Source: Clytia hemisphaerica | Taxonomy: Eukaryota; Cnidaria; Hydrozoa; Leptothecata; Clytiidae | Length of the DNA: 64,000 nucleotides | Direction: 5' to 3' | Assembly: GCA_902728285.1 (NCBI GenBank) | Contig: CACVBU010000971.1 | Coordinates: forward strand, 1,009,614 to 1,073,613 | In this document: in pieces, positions 41,992-57,400 of the stretch | How positions within the stretch are numbered: position 1 is the stretch's first letter | Layout of the letters: every line of letters starts with the position of its first letter | Program-made: the position numbers and the translations under genes | The notes under the pieces: model-generated | The model's database searches: none | Told to the model about the DNA's origin: nothing | What the model saw: only the letters and a program-made list of their open reading frames with translations

Positions 41992-44900
41992 TCATTGAAA
42001 AATCAGAGACTGTAAGTAATTACCTCTTTGAGCGATTGTTTGAGCGATCTGATTTAAAAACGTGATAACTTGCGATCGGGCACGCACCGCCCACGATGTA
42101 GGTTCTGCCGGTACGTTTTTCAACGGGATATATTCGAGCGCGTGAACTAAGTTAGTACGCACTTCATGCACAAGCGTGAGAACCACGATATTTTCTTCGT
42201 TTTGTAGGTCTGTCAGTTGAAGCTGTTAAAAAGAAACAATAAACTCAGTAAATCAATAAATGAGCAGCAGTGAACATTTACAGACTTATTTATGGTTTTG
42301 GATATAGTACAAGATTTTTGAAAAGAATTATGCACTTTGGCTTCTTATAAAAAAGCATGTAGGCATAAGAAGGTATTTGATTTTCAAGAATGGATAAAAA
42401 GTGTTTCTTAATTCAAAATAGAGAGTAATTAGTCACTTACGAAGAGAAGGTTTTTAGTTTTGAGAGCGACAGCAGAAGTGCCTGGCAACACAATGGGAGG
42501 TGGGATGGTTAATACTACTTCTACACGGTAGTGATAATCTGCCCAGTTCGATTGCTAAAAAAAGAAAATACATACAGATGAATATTGATAAACATTTGCA
42601 AGTTTGTGTATTTGCACTTTTGAGGACGGTAAAGTCACTGAAGCGATTTGGAATAAACCGCAGTTTTGACCCGCAAAATCTAGGACGATAAAAGAGTTGA
42701 TTTACCGTCGTCCTCAGTCAGTCAGGATGTATACAAATTAGAACCTTAACATTCTATAATCAAGATTCAACTTTGGATTTCGGGTTCGATAATCACGATT
42801 TATCTTTCTGAACTCGCAGTGATAACCTGCAGTCTTATTTTACATTTTCAGCGTGAATTATGAAAATGGAAGCTTTTCACAGTGTATTGATGGAAAAATT
42901 GATGGTAAAACGTGGTAAAACCAATAAATCCTCTTACCATCTCAAGTTTGAAGACTTTCATGAAATCTTTGAGTATTTTTTGTTGTGCACCCAATATACG
43001 AGCGAACGAAGTCAACGCCGTCACTCTGAACGGAGGCGACGCCACCTTTAGTATTAAGAGTAAGATAATTAATTGTCAAAGAATAACATATTTGATACTG
43101 AACCAAGTCTAGCGTTGTGATCCTTGTCCTTAGGGCAAGGCCTATATGTCCTATGCTAGGGTAGGCTCATTCTTCTTCTACTGAACCAAAAGACTCATAA
43201 GAAAGTTTATGTATTCGAGATAAACCGAAGGAGACATGTTACCAAAATCGCCGTCCACTTTGCTCGACGACGGTAAAAACACCAAAATACCGTCGTCTGT
43301 TTAGTTGGACAAAGACGATATAAAGCCGTACATCATAATTCGACCTTGTTTTGTATCGACTTCAATGACCGTTGCTCTCGATATCCTCTGATACATAAAC
43401 TCGGTATTCATTGGTTCTGCGGTAAAAAAAATCCCTGAAATTTCTGAAGTAAGACGGACCAGTTGTTAATTTGTCCGATCTGGAATACTGGGAGTATTTC
43501 GAAGGCGAACGAGTTACGATTTCGAGACTCTCAGATCAGAACTTGGCGGCACGCATGTTACCTTATGTTCAAAGTACTGTTCCAAAATGCTCAGTTCCTC
43601 TTGAATTTGCCAGGCTGCCTCTGTAAAATAATTTTTTTTGAAATATTATGAGCAAGTAGGCTGCGTGGATGCCTGAATTAGTTTTTGTTAGGAAGGATGC
43701 AAATCAAACTCGAAAAACGCTTCCAGAATTGAATAAAAAAGCAAGTTCGTAACCTTTTGTACCATAAAATTCTCACTAAAGCTGTAATGATATCAACGAT
43801 TCCAAGTTTAAAAAACTTGACTTTTGAGGTCGATTCGCAACCCTTTTATGACAAAACAAATCGGAGGGACGCTGTCAGCCTAATCATAACCAGAGCTTAT
43901 CTCACGTTTATAGTTTCGTAGTACACTCTGTGCGCATTGTCTGTTTGATAAAAAAATTCCCGTATGGAGACCTCTGTGATGAAGAATGATTTATAAATAG
44001 CAACACTTCCATCATCGTCTCCCGTCACTCACCAACACTCCATCGCAGCGGTCGGTTTGAAAAATCTCGCATGAGAAAAGACAACAACAGACCCTCTATG
44101 GCAATGAATTTTGAAATAAGTCGTAGTCCGTGTACAGACAAGCCTAATCAGCGACTCATAATTTCGTGAAAAAATTCATGTCAAAGTTCAAGAAATTAAT
44201 ATTTTTTTCATGTAGAAAGGAGGCGTGCCTCTTGTGCTGACAAAACAGAATAAACAAAAGAATCACACAAAATTTGTGCTCAAACGAGACGGGAAGGGGA
44301 GAAAGTTGTTCTTTAACTTTTGTTTAAAAATGCTGTGTCAGCAAATCGTAGGAGATACGAAAAAGTCCTTTAAAGCATAATATCATGAAGGTTTCTTACC
44401 GTGCCCTCTTGCAGGAGTTACTCTAAGAACCAGGTAATCCATGGTAGCTTGATTCAAACTGATACTGTACTGTAGGCCGTTTTCTGGACCAATCTTCCCG
44501 GCACAAGATGAAAATACCACCACTCCATTTTCAGTCTTCTCATGTTTTAGCTAAAAGTAAAATTGTCTCGATTAAATGTTATTTATAAGCATACAAAATC
44601 TAAAATTTGGCTTCTAGATCGAGAGATTTACAAAGCTGGAAAAATGCTTGAAGGGTAATGCTAATAATATAGTACAATTCCAGCTAAATACAAGCAAAAT
44701 CAGAAAATGTAGGCTCAAGGTAGTGCTTGAAATGCTTGAATTTTCGCCATATACGAACTCAGATGTGCTTTTAATTCAGCTAGAGAAAAGGGAACTTTCG
44801 GGTCGCCGTCGAGTGCGGTCGTAAACTTACTTTACTTTACTTAAAACAGTTTTCAAAGGTCTGATTTGTTATTTACGTATTTGATTTTTCTTTTTCATAT

Positions 44901-45408
44901 GTGAGCGGGCTTCTTAGTGTCAAATGGCATTGTTGATCAAAGGCTGCTTTGCTTTAAACATATACACATTTTCGGCGAACACAAAATTTCAAGCAAAAAT
45001 CGGACCAAGTATGTAAATCAATTCTCCAAGACTCCAGATTTCACCTAAAGAATTTCAAAAATTGGTTGACAAAATTTGCGCGTGAAAACAAAATTCTACA
45101 ATCTTTTTGTGACTTACTCTTGGATAGTTTCGCACTAATAAGTCCAAAAGTTGAAAGAGTAGTACAAGGTACAATAGTTGGTGTTTATACTTACAGTATC
45201 GTCATTGCGTAGAACTCTTATCAGATGTGATCGAAGTTGTATGGAACCGAAGAATTTCTCCAACGGACAAACACAATTTGAATTCTCTTTATTATCGTTG
45301 TCAGGTTTGAGAAGCATTTTGAATGACTCGTGTGTCAACAGAACAGGCGTGTAAGCGTGAGTCACGTTGATACTGGATAACATCATTCGTGATTGAGGTG
45401 TGGCCGTA
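41992..45408 (-). CDS. MED14: MED14 exon block 4: C-terminal tail-module region
   Basis: Exons 45195-45408, 44400-44550, 43562-43620, 42938-43045, 42441-42554 and 41992-42222. Contains [71 protein letters not shown] and a final 76-residue exon ending in a helical [10 protein letters not shown] and stop. The length and order equal those of the human C-terminus, which holds the tail subunits. Confidence 0.95.
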
Positions 45409-48400
45409 CTGAAGGTTAGATATGAGAATAAAATTACAGTTAACACTCTCTTATTCGATTTTCAAGGGATAAAGAATCTTCTTCGCAATTTGAGAAATAT
45501 TCGAATTACGGAGGGTATTTCTGAGTATAGTATATACTATTTGCAGGCCGAATGGACCGATCTTTTAGTTCGAATTAGAGAAAGATTCAAATTAAAAATA
45601 TTCGAATTATAGAGATATATTAAAATTTAAATCTTTTTCTAATTTGAACTATGATATAACAATGGTCCAACCAGCTTGCAAAATCTTACAAGGTTTTACA
45701 AAAGCTTTTCCGCAATTTAAACCATCGGTGATAAATATTTCTATTACTTTTGTCGAGCAGGATGTGGCGATCCTTGTACAAGAGGAGGTGAACCAGGCCA
45801 TGTGCTTGGTGACATTGCATTTCCAATGGCTGCTGGAGAAGGTTGCTGGAGGAATGTACCTGGAAATGTTTAAATGAAAGGGTTAACTTCATGTACTGTC
45901 GACATACCTTGGCTAATCTCGCCATAGCAACTATATCTGGTCTGCAAAGTAGTTACAAGTAGTGATTTTTCTAAACAGCTTTTATTGAGAAGGATTTAAT
46001 CATAACAAGCAACATGCTGAACGGACCTACCTAATGATTAACATCAGATGAACATAAGAAAAAAGTGACAATAATTGTACAAAAATTCAGAATGGAAAAA
46101 TAAAGCTTGTGTGTTGAATAATGTAAAATGGTAAAAAGGAATTTCCCCAAATACGAAAATCACTTATACCATTCAGGCCCAAAAAACCTTTTAAGCTGTT
46201 TTTGGCCCAAATTTTCCCAAAAAAATTTTCCTTAAAAATCTGGCTCCGTCACATTTTGGGCATTGCCATTTTGCATCATTGTGCAAAAAATCAGAAAAAA
46301 ATTATGAGTCAACATTGAGAAAAGCTATATTTTCTTATTCGGTTAAAGGGAATTTCCCCAAAATACGAAAATCCGTCTTTTAAGGTGAATAAGAATTTTC
46401 CAGGAAAAACCACTTCAGCCATTCCTTAGAGAATCCTGCCCTCTATCTTTGTACAAAAAATCAGAAAAAAGTAATGACAGGATTTTGCACAAAGTCCAAA
46501 AAACCCTATTTTTAGGAAGTTTTTGGCCCAAATTTGCCCAAATAGATTTTTTCTCAAAAATCGGGCTCCGTCACGTTCTGGGCATTGCCATTTTGCATCA
46601 TTGTGTAAAAAAGCTGGTAACGGACGAACGGACGAACGAACGAACGAACGGACATGGGTTAATTTATAGAACCTCCACCGGGGCACCCGGAGGTAGGTCC
46701 AAAAAGTTTAAAGACCAGATAATTGCTATGACAGAATAGATTTTTTCAATACTCTAAATTTTAATTTGTAGCAGAAAATCTATAATTCCAAACCATGGCA
46801 TCTTAAAATTCAACTTCGGTAACACAGGAACAAACCTTGCTTTTTGTCTAGATCTACCCCTAAGAATCAATCTCCGAGAAAGTTCTGATTGCTGGCACGA
46901 AAAACCATGGCCCGTCACATTCGCCATATCCCTTCAGAGCAGAGCGTGATATGCAACAACAACAAACAGGGTTTTAGAAAGTATGTAAGACAGAAAAATA
47001 CAGATTTGGTTTTTTGAGCAGCAGTTACCAACTGACAAACAAACAGCTCACCTGGCGAGGGAACAGAAGCAGGGTTACCAGGACTTGGTGCGGTGAATTG
47101 GTTGAAAGGTTGTGGCGAAGAAATGACGATCGAAGCATGATTGCTTGGCGGTTGACTGTAATCTGTCATGAAGAAACGATGGAAAAGTGTTATAGAACTA
47201 CTCAATATTCTCAATTACGCAGATTTTATATGTTTCAAATTACAGTGGAACCTCTAATTAGCGGACACCATAGGGGAAAGGGGTTAGTGTCCGCTAATTA
47301 GAAGTGTCCGCCTTTTAGAAACTTTTTTATGAGGATTTGACTAGGAAACGGCCGGGGAAAATAAAATTGTCCGCTAATCAGAGGTGTCCGCCTTTTAGAG
47401 TGTCCGTTAATTAGAGGTTTTACTGTATAATTAACAGAGAAAGTCTCTTGAGGATTTTGTCAATTTTTATTTAATAAAGTCGGAGTCCAGTAGTGAAAAA
47501 AGTCAAAGGCAAATGCAAATTCGTAGGGGGCCAACCTCTGATCCACTTAGTTAGGGAAGTTATTATCTTATTCATGCACCACTGGAGAGTCTTCTGAGAA
47601 CTTTTAGAATTTTCCACCCAATACGTCACTTAAACAATAGAAAAAGTGACGCATTGGGTGGAACAAAAACAGAAAAGTTGCTTAATTTCATTGCAGTGAT
47701 GCATATCATGAATTAAATATCAATCTTAGATATGGTTTATTGAAGAACAAAGTCACATGGTGCTTACTATCAGTTGATTGATCGAGTTCCATTCCACCAG
47801 GAGTGACTGGATAATCGAGTCCAGCACTTCCTCCTGAATATTTCTCTGCATACAGGTGAAGGAAAGCCTGTAAAAGAAGCATGGCACTGTCATTTGCAAT
47901 TACAAATTTAGTATCAAAATTCAAAGCTTCACTCGACAAAAGCACATCAAAAATAGGATATCATCTAAAGATTGAATGAAGGTTTCACCAGCATGATACA
48001 CCGTGTAGCAATTATAAAATGAGATATTTATTTCAAGATTTCTCGATGTACCAAAAGATAAATATCATCGCAATGCTTCTTAACTTCACATTGAAAAATC
48101 AACAGTTTTTACCGTCAACTGAGGTATCGGGTTGAAGCCTCTCATAGCTTTCGTCGTGTCCGTCAAATATAATGTTCCATCTAAAACGTTAAGACATTAT
48201 GGTAAACATTAATGAATCTAAAGAAAATTAAACGAAGAGTGCCTAATTCAGTGTTGTTGACCCAGTGATAGATGTAAGAAATAGTTTTGATTATTTGAAG
48301 TTATTATTGGGAGCTGATTTTCTAAAGTTTAGCTTCTGAAGACTATCATATCAAGACCATATGTAGGCTGGACGCGCGCCCCCTGATATGTCTTGATATG

Positions 48401-51400
48401 GGGGCTGCGTATCCTGTATAAAATTCTCGTTCCAGAGTTACCCCAAAGTTGTGTTTTTGAGTTTTAGAAACTTGATTTGCTTGATTAGTAGGTTTTAATA
48501 AATGAGAAATATCTAAATTTCATTAAATTTGAATCAAAAAGTTGAATCAAAAATTTGAATGGCCTGAGGTTAATACTATCATTGGATTTCTGAACCATAT
48601 TAAAAAAAATTGAAACAGGTTACCCCAAAATTGGGGTAACTCTCGGACGGGAATACTATACACGATACGAATCCCCTATATCAAAATCATCAATCGGGGA
48701 TGCGTACAGCGTAGGATATATCATAACATTCAGAAAAAGCTTTTCTGCTGGTATTTTAACATGACAATTCAGACGCCGTTTTCGTTTAACAATTAGGACA
48801 AATAGCAAGAGAGTAAGAAAGTGTAGTGAGCAGTCCAAAAAATTAGAAAATACTTATGAAGCAATTCCACACAAAGTCTAAAAAACCCCATTTTTAGGGA
48901 CTTTTTGGTTCAAATTTGCCCACGACAAATGGTCTTTTTCCCTAAAAATGACATAGGGGAATTTCCCCAAGTAAGAAAATCCGTTTTTTACGGCCAAAAA
49001 AAAAATTCCGAAAAAAATCAGAAAAACCTCATTTTTTTTCTTCGAAAATCGGGCTCCGTTACCATTTTGCATCACTGTGCAAAAAATGGGGTAGGTCCAA
49101 AAATTAACAAAAACGTACCTTTGATGAGTACAGACGATTCCATCAAATACAAATCTAAGACGTGTGCGTTCCGATAAACCATGTTGATTTGAGTAGAAGA
49201 ATGAGCGATCACCGTAAAATTGTTCACCACTTGGAGTGCTCTCTATGAAAAGTAAAATGTAATCGTTAGGTTAAATCGTAAAAAAAAACTGACTTAACTT
49301 AACTTAAAATAACTTGGGGTCTAAAGAGAACTGCTTCCACGTCCCCGAATTCATGATATGCACCATTGCATTGTCTTCCACGGACCAGGCTGCTGATTTT
49401 TTGAAAGTGACGTATTAACTGATTTAACGTCTCTTACAACCAATCAGCTATAGGATCCGTAATGTAATGTCAGAAGATATTGCAATGGTGCATATCATGA
49501 ACAGACCATTCCACGGTTAAAAGGAATCAAAGTGAATCAGGGCACCACCAAGCTCTGATAACGACTTTCTGTTTTTCTAAGATTTTGTATCTTTTTGCGT
49601 CTAACCAACGGAAAGCCGTTAGGGAGGCATAATCCTTCCTGATTACCAATGAATCTTTTCGACCGTGAAATGGCACATTGGTTGGCAATTTGCACTAAAT
49701 GAGAAGGAAGAAGTCAGAAAAGGTAACAGTCATGAAAATCTGAAAAAGTTTTATTATTTAAGGTAAACTTTAATAAAACAACTCATTATTGACACGCTTC
49801 AAATTAAAGGGACATTAAAGTAGTAAAATGTAAACATTGCGCGAACCACGTTTCATTAAAGAGAACAATTAAAATCACGTGTCCAAAACAAACTTGTAAA
49901 ACAATTGAACAATCAAAATTAGCCATATTTGGTTTGATTTTTTATTTGTACATGTGACATTTGTTTTGATTTTGTATCCGCTGCATACAGTTTGTTTACA
50001 AATTATATCCCTTTAAACTTGTGATAGATCAGTATTAAATGGAAACTTACATTCGAAAGGGTCAACTCGGGTATGATGGTCAGCCTACAGATAGCTTTCA
50101 ATGGTGCGTATGTATCGTGGATTACCTGTCAGAATGATGGACAGAACTTCTTTTATTGGTTAGAAATTAACTGTAAGAAGTCGAACATTCTCTTTCTGGA
50201 TGGAAGAGATTTTACTTTTTTTAGAAATTTTGCGAAGATTTTTTTAACAAATTCATACAAATTTTATTTTCAAGTAGTACAGTGATATATAACTATTTAT
50301 TGTAATTTCTTTGAAAACCCTTTGAAAAGCTTTTCCCTCTTTGATAACTTACCCCTCTCTTTATCGGTCATTTGTTTTGTTCTCGACCCCCTATTTGAAC
50401 TTTAGGAAGACAAAACCGCTCCCCTTTAAGGGGTTGAACATTCTACCCTAAAAATGGCATTCTAAGGTTCAGTTGTCAAATTCTATGGTCGTGATAAATT
50501 TTTTGGCCAATTTCATCTGGAATATCTTTATAGAGTACATTCTTATATTCTTATAACCCATGTCCGTTCGTTCGTTCGTTCGTCCGTTCGTCCGTTCGTC
50601 CGTTCGTCCGTTCGTCTGTTACCAGCTTTTCTCAGGAGTTGAACCGAGAAACGATGGTACAGAGCAATGAGTACGTAATAGATATATCTTTTTCAAAGAA
50701 ACTTCTGAAGTTGCGAGACAATGAAAAATATCTCACATTTACATTATTAGTAAAAAACCGGGCGGGACGTTTTTTAAAACATCACGCCATGAATATTAGA
50801 TAGAAGAGTACCTTGAGAGAGTATTGTAGATTTTGGTGGCGGTTAAATTCTTGTTGGATATATTCTTGCGTTAGTGAGTGAGGACACGGTTCTTTTGTGT
50901 TTCCATTCTTCATGAAAGTCACTTGGTATTCTTTCTCGCGATCGTATGAAAAGGTCACCTAAGAGGTGGAAGAAAAGGGATTTAGCGATTTCAATACTAA
51001 AGTTTAAATCCTTGTTCAAGTCCGGGAGCTTGGGGAGGTCAGCTAAGACAGGCGGAGAGGCACATGTAAGCATATATTATATTTATAGCAAGATGTCTTA
51101 ATTTTTAGAATTAACTTGTTGACTGCCCGAAATTTTCTTTTAGGTGTGTATTTTATGGACCAGAATACAAAAATAGCAGGGTAAATTCGGACATTATGCT
51201 ATTAGATGATGTGTTTACACTCCGACTGTCATAGTTAACCTCTCACAGCTCCCGGACTATAAATAAAGTCAATATTTTACGTGGACAGCTCAAAAATCGA
51301 GAAATTTTGGACAGTATTTCGATTATTTTCACGGGGTCCAAGGCTAGGTGGCTCGGCTATATTTAACTTGAACGGAACGTTGGAAGGAGCGGAAATTTGA

Positions 51401-54400
51401 ATCGCGAACCCCAGGTTTTGAAACGTTGACTTGTCGCTTCCTTTAGTTTAGGTGGTTTAGTTAGATAGTTATCTTCAAGGCAAGTATAGCAAGTATAACA
51501 AAACACAGTGGAAAGCTAAAAGCAATGTTTTATTCTGTCTAATTTGCAGGGTTAGATATCTTTAGATACCTAAAAGTTTCCGGAAGTCAAAATCACTCTA
51601 ACGACCGGTTCTATCAATCTATTGACCGGAAATGACTACAAAACGTAATTTTGACGTTAATTTTCTCGAGACTATATCCACTTAAAAGTCCTCTACATCG
51701 CTTTTTGAGTGCTTTTAACTGGTATAAATGGTTTTGAATTTTATTCACTTTGAAATTTCGTCAAACTTTTTCTTAGGCCTTAGCAAAGAACACCCCTCGC
51801 GAAAAAATCTTTGAAATGGACCAGGTTTGGTTGCGTCGCATAAAAAATGTCACGGGTCCTAAGTTTCGCCCCCCCCCTATTAACAACAAAAATAATATAG
51901 CGATCAAAGTGAAGTTTTAAGAGCCCAATATTTGAGCGAAAACCTTCCGTTGTATTAGAGTAATACCTCGTAACCTTGGACACGGGAATAAGTAAAAACC
52001 AACGACTTCATATCATATCGTTTGAATACGAATGTGGAGATAGAGTATGTCGAATTCAATGCTAAAATGAAAACAAAAACGATCAACATTGAAATAAGTT
52101 TTTTGTGATTGACAGGTCTTGTTGTCGATTTAATTGGTCGATTTTTAACCAGTTAAATATATTGAGTTGATGTCACCATATACCAAATTTTTCTCTCCAG
52201 TTTGACTTTTGTGAATTAGGGAAAGTAAGACATCAGCACAAATTATCTGTAAGAAGCTATTTTTCTGACCGTCATTTTCCCTTGCAGTTTGCCTCCTATG
52301 ACAGCACATATTTTTGGTCAATAACAATTACCCCCTGCCTGACTTTTGTCTTTTCCCTCAAAACTATTTTGAAATGAATTGTACTTTCGAATGGCAAAGT
52401 TTGGTTCAGTCCTAACGTAGGTCTTTATGGACGTAAAATTGGTGTTAAATGGACATTTATTCGTATCAGTTAAAGTTTTTCACCTTTCAAATATTGATCC
52501 ACATTAATGGCATGTTTATACAATCTAAATAAGCCTCTCAAATCGGACAATATCCTGTCCGCGAGGAAGCTTTCTTTCTTCTCTTGATTCTCTACACCAC
52601 CGCATTGAAGGTTGTAATCAAACGATATTCCTTTATGCCGAACATCCTCGCAGCACGATTCCATCAATGGTTTTTTAAAAGAAAAAGTCAAAACCCATTG
52701 TGAGAGTTCAACATCTAAATACATTGTGGAGTTGAGAATTTGTTCTTTGAAAGACTCGAAATCTTTCTTATTGCATCCAGGAGGTGTTGGATAGTCTAGG
52801 AGGATAATGTTAGGCGAGCCGTGCGATTCTTCCAGAACACCGTGGAAAAGAATGTCAGCCGCTACAAGCTGTAAAAGAGAAAGTTGTAAGATGAACGAAA
52901 AAGAATATAATCTCAGTTAAAACCTTCTGGTTGTCTATTGGGCTATTCCATCTTATATCAATACAGTGGGGTGGACGAACATTTCCAGGGGGTAATCCGA
53001 GAAAGATTTCCAGGGAGTGTTTTTTCATTTTTCCAAGGAGGTAAGAAGTTATTCTAAAATTTCCAAGGGGGTAAAAGACTGATTTTAGTTCGTCCACCCT
53101 CACCTTCATGTATGAGATTTTCCAGGGGGTATTTACACATTTTCAATAATTTTTTGAAAAGGTTCGTCCACCCCCTGTATGGTTTTTCTTGACGAAACTT
53201 TGAAGCGCAATTGCCGGCACATGAAAATGCAATGCAAAACCCGTAGTATCAGATCAGAGCTTTCTTTGGAATGTTGCAAACACATGAACTAATGATAACT
53301 CCACGAACGATCTTGGCCGTTTCTGCATTCTCTTTCATGGGAAAATCAGAGAATTATCATGTAATTCACTTTCATCCCTTTAATAGCTTAAGAAAATCGT
53401 ATTACAGGTAGAATAGGTGATATGTTGTAATAGTTTTTTGTCAAGGAAAATGTCGTGATTTCCCTAAACAATTCCGTCATTTTTGCCCGATTAACCTATC
53501 CCCGTCGGGGTAAACGTAAAAAATACTTAAAAGAAACGCACCTGTTTGCAAAGTTCAATGAATGGAATCCGTTGAAAACTTCTCAACAAGATGGATGATA
53601 AAATATTGTTGATCAAAGAATCTTCTTTTAAATGTTGGTCTTCCTCAATTTCATTGTTCATGACCACTTTCACTTTCTCGTTTGCGCACTCTAAGCGTTT
53701 TCGTTTCTCCGCACGTTCTTGTAACCGCTCCTAGAGAGAATAATACAATAGATAAGCTAATACTTATGTCTGAAATACTTTCGAGCCTTCATAAAGCGTT
53801 TTAGGTTGAATTGTCTAAAGCCCTGTGTTTCAAACCCAAAACCTAGGAAGATTTGGACTAGTAATCTAATAATGTACTTACTAATGTTTTCCCATTATGG
53901 TTCAAAACCCTGGCTTAAAGAGAAAAACTTAAGAGCTCATGAGCAACCAAAATATTTCAGAGTGAGAGGAGGGGGGACCTAGAAAAAGAGCGACTTCTTC
54001 CGGTAGAAAGAACTATAAAAAACTAGCCTTCAATAAATTTACAGGAAATTAAAAGGGGGTCGATGACCTGAGTTCAACAATACCTTTCGTTTCATCAGAG
54101 ATAACTCTTCTCTGATGTCATTCTTAAGAACAGGAGTTACAGGTCCTTCAACGGGCAATTTCTCGGTGATTTTTCTCTTATTCAGCAAAGTGTCACTATT
54201 CAATTGAAAACAATTGGCGATCTTCAGGTTGTCCATATTCTCTGTACTGTTTATGGAGTCGTTATGCGAGATTTCAGGGTTGTCGATGGCTTGTACCAAA
54301 TAGTATTTATCTTTGATTGGTTTTGATGGTATGTCATTACTAATGTCGATCCCAAGAACCTGAAAGAATTGACAAGCACGAGGATACTTGGTTAGAGTTT

Positions 54401-57400
54401 GCCAGGAACGATTTAGGTCACATTCTAATGTCTACGAGAAAATCAATCTCTCTTATTAAACTCCTAACCCGATTTTTTCACGCTTTTTTAAAGGGTTTAT
54501 AATGTATTCTGGGAAAGTCTCCAATTGTTTTATACAATTATTTATCGATTCTTACGACAAAAGGTTTTAAATGTAAATTATGATCATGTATTTTAAATTG
54601 AAATTAATTACTCTCAGCAAGCAAAATTTTCGAGTACAATTGTATATCTTTGAGACAAAACAAACAATAACTTCAAGAAAATATAAAGACCAATTCGAGC
54701 CTAGATAAAGAATACAAAACTCTGCAAAATTTTTAGTTACGATCGCTCACCAGAAAATAGTCAGGATGCTTTTTGAACTGTAAAAACAATCGATGCTTTG
54801 GAACACGTTGAAGTGACGTCAAATTGCAATGTTTGACGGGAAATTGTTCAAATACAATGACGGGTTGAAGATATACTGATGATCTACTTTTCTCCAAATA
54901 CAGTGAGCATCTAAAAAAAAGACCATCAAAGATTTCTTACCGGTGACAGGAAGTTTGCAACCTCTCAGAAACTTGCCCCTCAGGAAAAATGCCCGTCTGG
55001 AGATTTGTCACCTTCCACCGAAAATTACCCCCAAAAAGACTGCTACCCGGAAAATTAATCCCTAAGAAATTTGTCACGTTAATTTTGAGATACACAGAGA
55101 TTCTTCAAGTCTGTAGATAAACAATTTCTTAGAATAGTTTAACCTCCATCAAGGATCGAAAATTGTCTATCAAAAATTAAAGACAAAAGACAAAATACAA
55201 AGTAAAAACTTTCTACAGTAGGATTGCATTTAGCTAAAACGCCCATTATAATATTTTTCCAGAACATTATTATTGTCAATTCGGAGGAGATTAAATTATT
55301 TAGTGTTACCTTAGAGCATGGAACTCTTCAATGAACTTATGAATGTCAGTCCTCAAGTAAATCTGAAGCTGTTTCATCAGGTTGACTTCTAAGATAAAAA
55401 GAAATGATAGTATTCATCATGTGTACAAATTGTTGAGTTGGATTAAAGTGAAGCGATTGATATAGTAGTTTATGATTCTTTACATGATATAAAATCTAAG
55501 ACATCTGATATCTACAGTGTTCAGTGAGAGAAGGGTCGAGCTAATCTCGATCTCCCCGTAAAATATAAAATAACAATAGAAAACAAAGTCGATATAATCT
55601 ATTCCGCCTCATCCGCCCGACGGCCCATTCCGATTATCGTGAAACTGTAAGCGCGCGAAAAGCACGCAAATTATGTAACAGATGTAAGAATCTTTACATC
55701 ATGTAACCTTATTTGTTTCAGACAGCGAAATATTATGGAATCAAAAGCAAAACTAAATCAATGATTGGTCAAAAAGATTTGGTTGTTTCATTAAAAAAAC
55801 ATACAGGGGGTAGACGAACCATTTTAAGGTCAAAAAAATTATTGAAAATGTTTGCAAACCCCCTAGAAAATGGCAAAATTTGCAATAAAAATACCCTTAG
55901 AAAAATTCTTTTTATACCTTAAAAGAAAGGGGGGGGGGCGAACGAACTAAAATCAGTCTTTTATACCCCATGGAGAATTTTCTCGGAACACTCTCTGGGA
56001 ATGTTCGTCCACCCCCTGTATGGATATAAAATGGAATGGTCCATTTTCTGATAGTCCGACCTTATATCTCCAAGCAGATTCTAATACTCCACGCATGACA
56101 AGTATTCATATATAGAGGCCATTTCTCCGTAAGATAATCTGCCTAGGCTAGCGGACCGTTTTGATATTTTTCATCAAGTTGGGACGAATATTGTAATGAG
56201 CTTTTGAGTGCGGTGACTGGCTAAAGCAGAACAATCACATCAAAACAAATGTCAATCATAAACATTAACATTAGAACCAAATCGCTTTCTTAGGGCAAAA
56301 GACAGTGCGGTTAGGTTATCACATTGGCCACATCCCTTATAGAGTAAGAAGTTTCGTGCGCAGAATGGATGATCTGTCATGAGATTAAACATGTATTCTT
56401 CCTAGCCATCTTTTTAACTTGAGTATTTCAGTAAACCTCCTGGAAACAAAAATTTGAAAAGCAAAAGAATTCAACTTACTTGGATTTTTGACGCCAACAT
56501 TCAAAAGTAGAAATCCAGTGCGCGAATCAATCGAGACCGACACTGACTCTTTCTTCATGCAGCATTGAAACGGTTTAAATTCCAATGACGGTAGATCTAA
56601 ATTCAATGCAGCATTCTCCTTGAAAAATTCATCAACACTGAGCTGGCCAAGCAGATTCTTCAGCATCGATATAGAATAGGATCTGACAGCTATGGCAAAG
56701 ATTTTTTCAATGGATAGACAATCAGGCGAAATGTAAATTCCGTTGTCGGATTTTCCATCGTCGTCGTCCCCCAAAGGTGGAACGTATCGCATAATCAATG
56801 CTTGTTTCTTTTCTTTTGATTGTGTGATACAAACTGACGGAGGCTTCTTCTCTGTAGAAAAAAGAAAATTTTCTTAAGAATATTCACAAGATTTAGAAAA
56901 GTAAAAGCATCTAAAGCCAATAGCTTTAAACCAAAGACCGTAAAATAATTTATAATGGATCTGATACATAGAAAGTAGTTGTTAATATGAAAATTCATTG
57001 TTGTGTTGTATCAAGGTCTTTTGATTTACTATTTGAAAAGAATACAAGTGGATTATTATTACGATACCCTAAAATGCAAATCCCCACTTCAAAACCGCTA
57101 ACTTGCATTTTCCTTAATTTCATAAATAGTCCCATAAGAAATCAACACAGACCCTTTGTTATTATGGCTTAATTTGACATTCAAAAAGAGCTTTTCGAAA
57201 TTTATTTGAGAAAAACCATTTTGAGGGTTTTTAAGGGGTAAAAATTAAACTAAAAATATCTTTTTACCCTCCCTCGTAAAAAGGGTAAATAAATTATCAC
57301 TGCCTGGAAAGACCATCATAGACTTTCATCATAAATTCATAATACAACATAACAACATAAACTCTCCATAATAGGTGGATAGTGTGAGGACTTTAAATGT

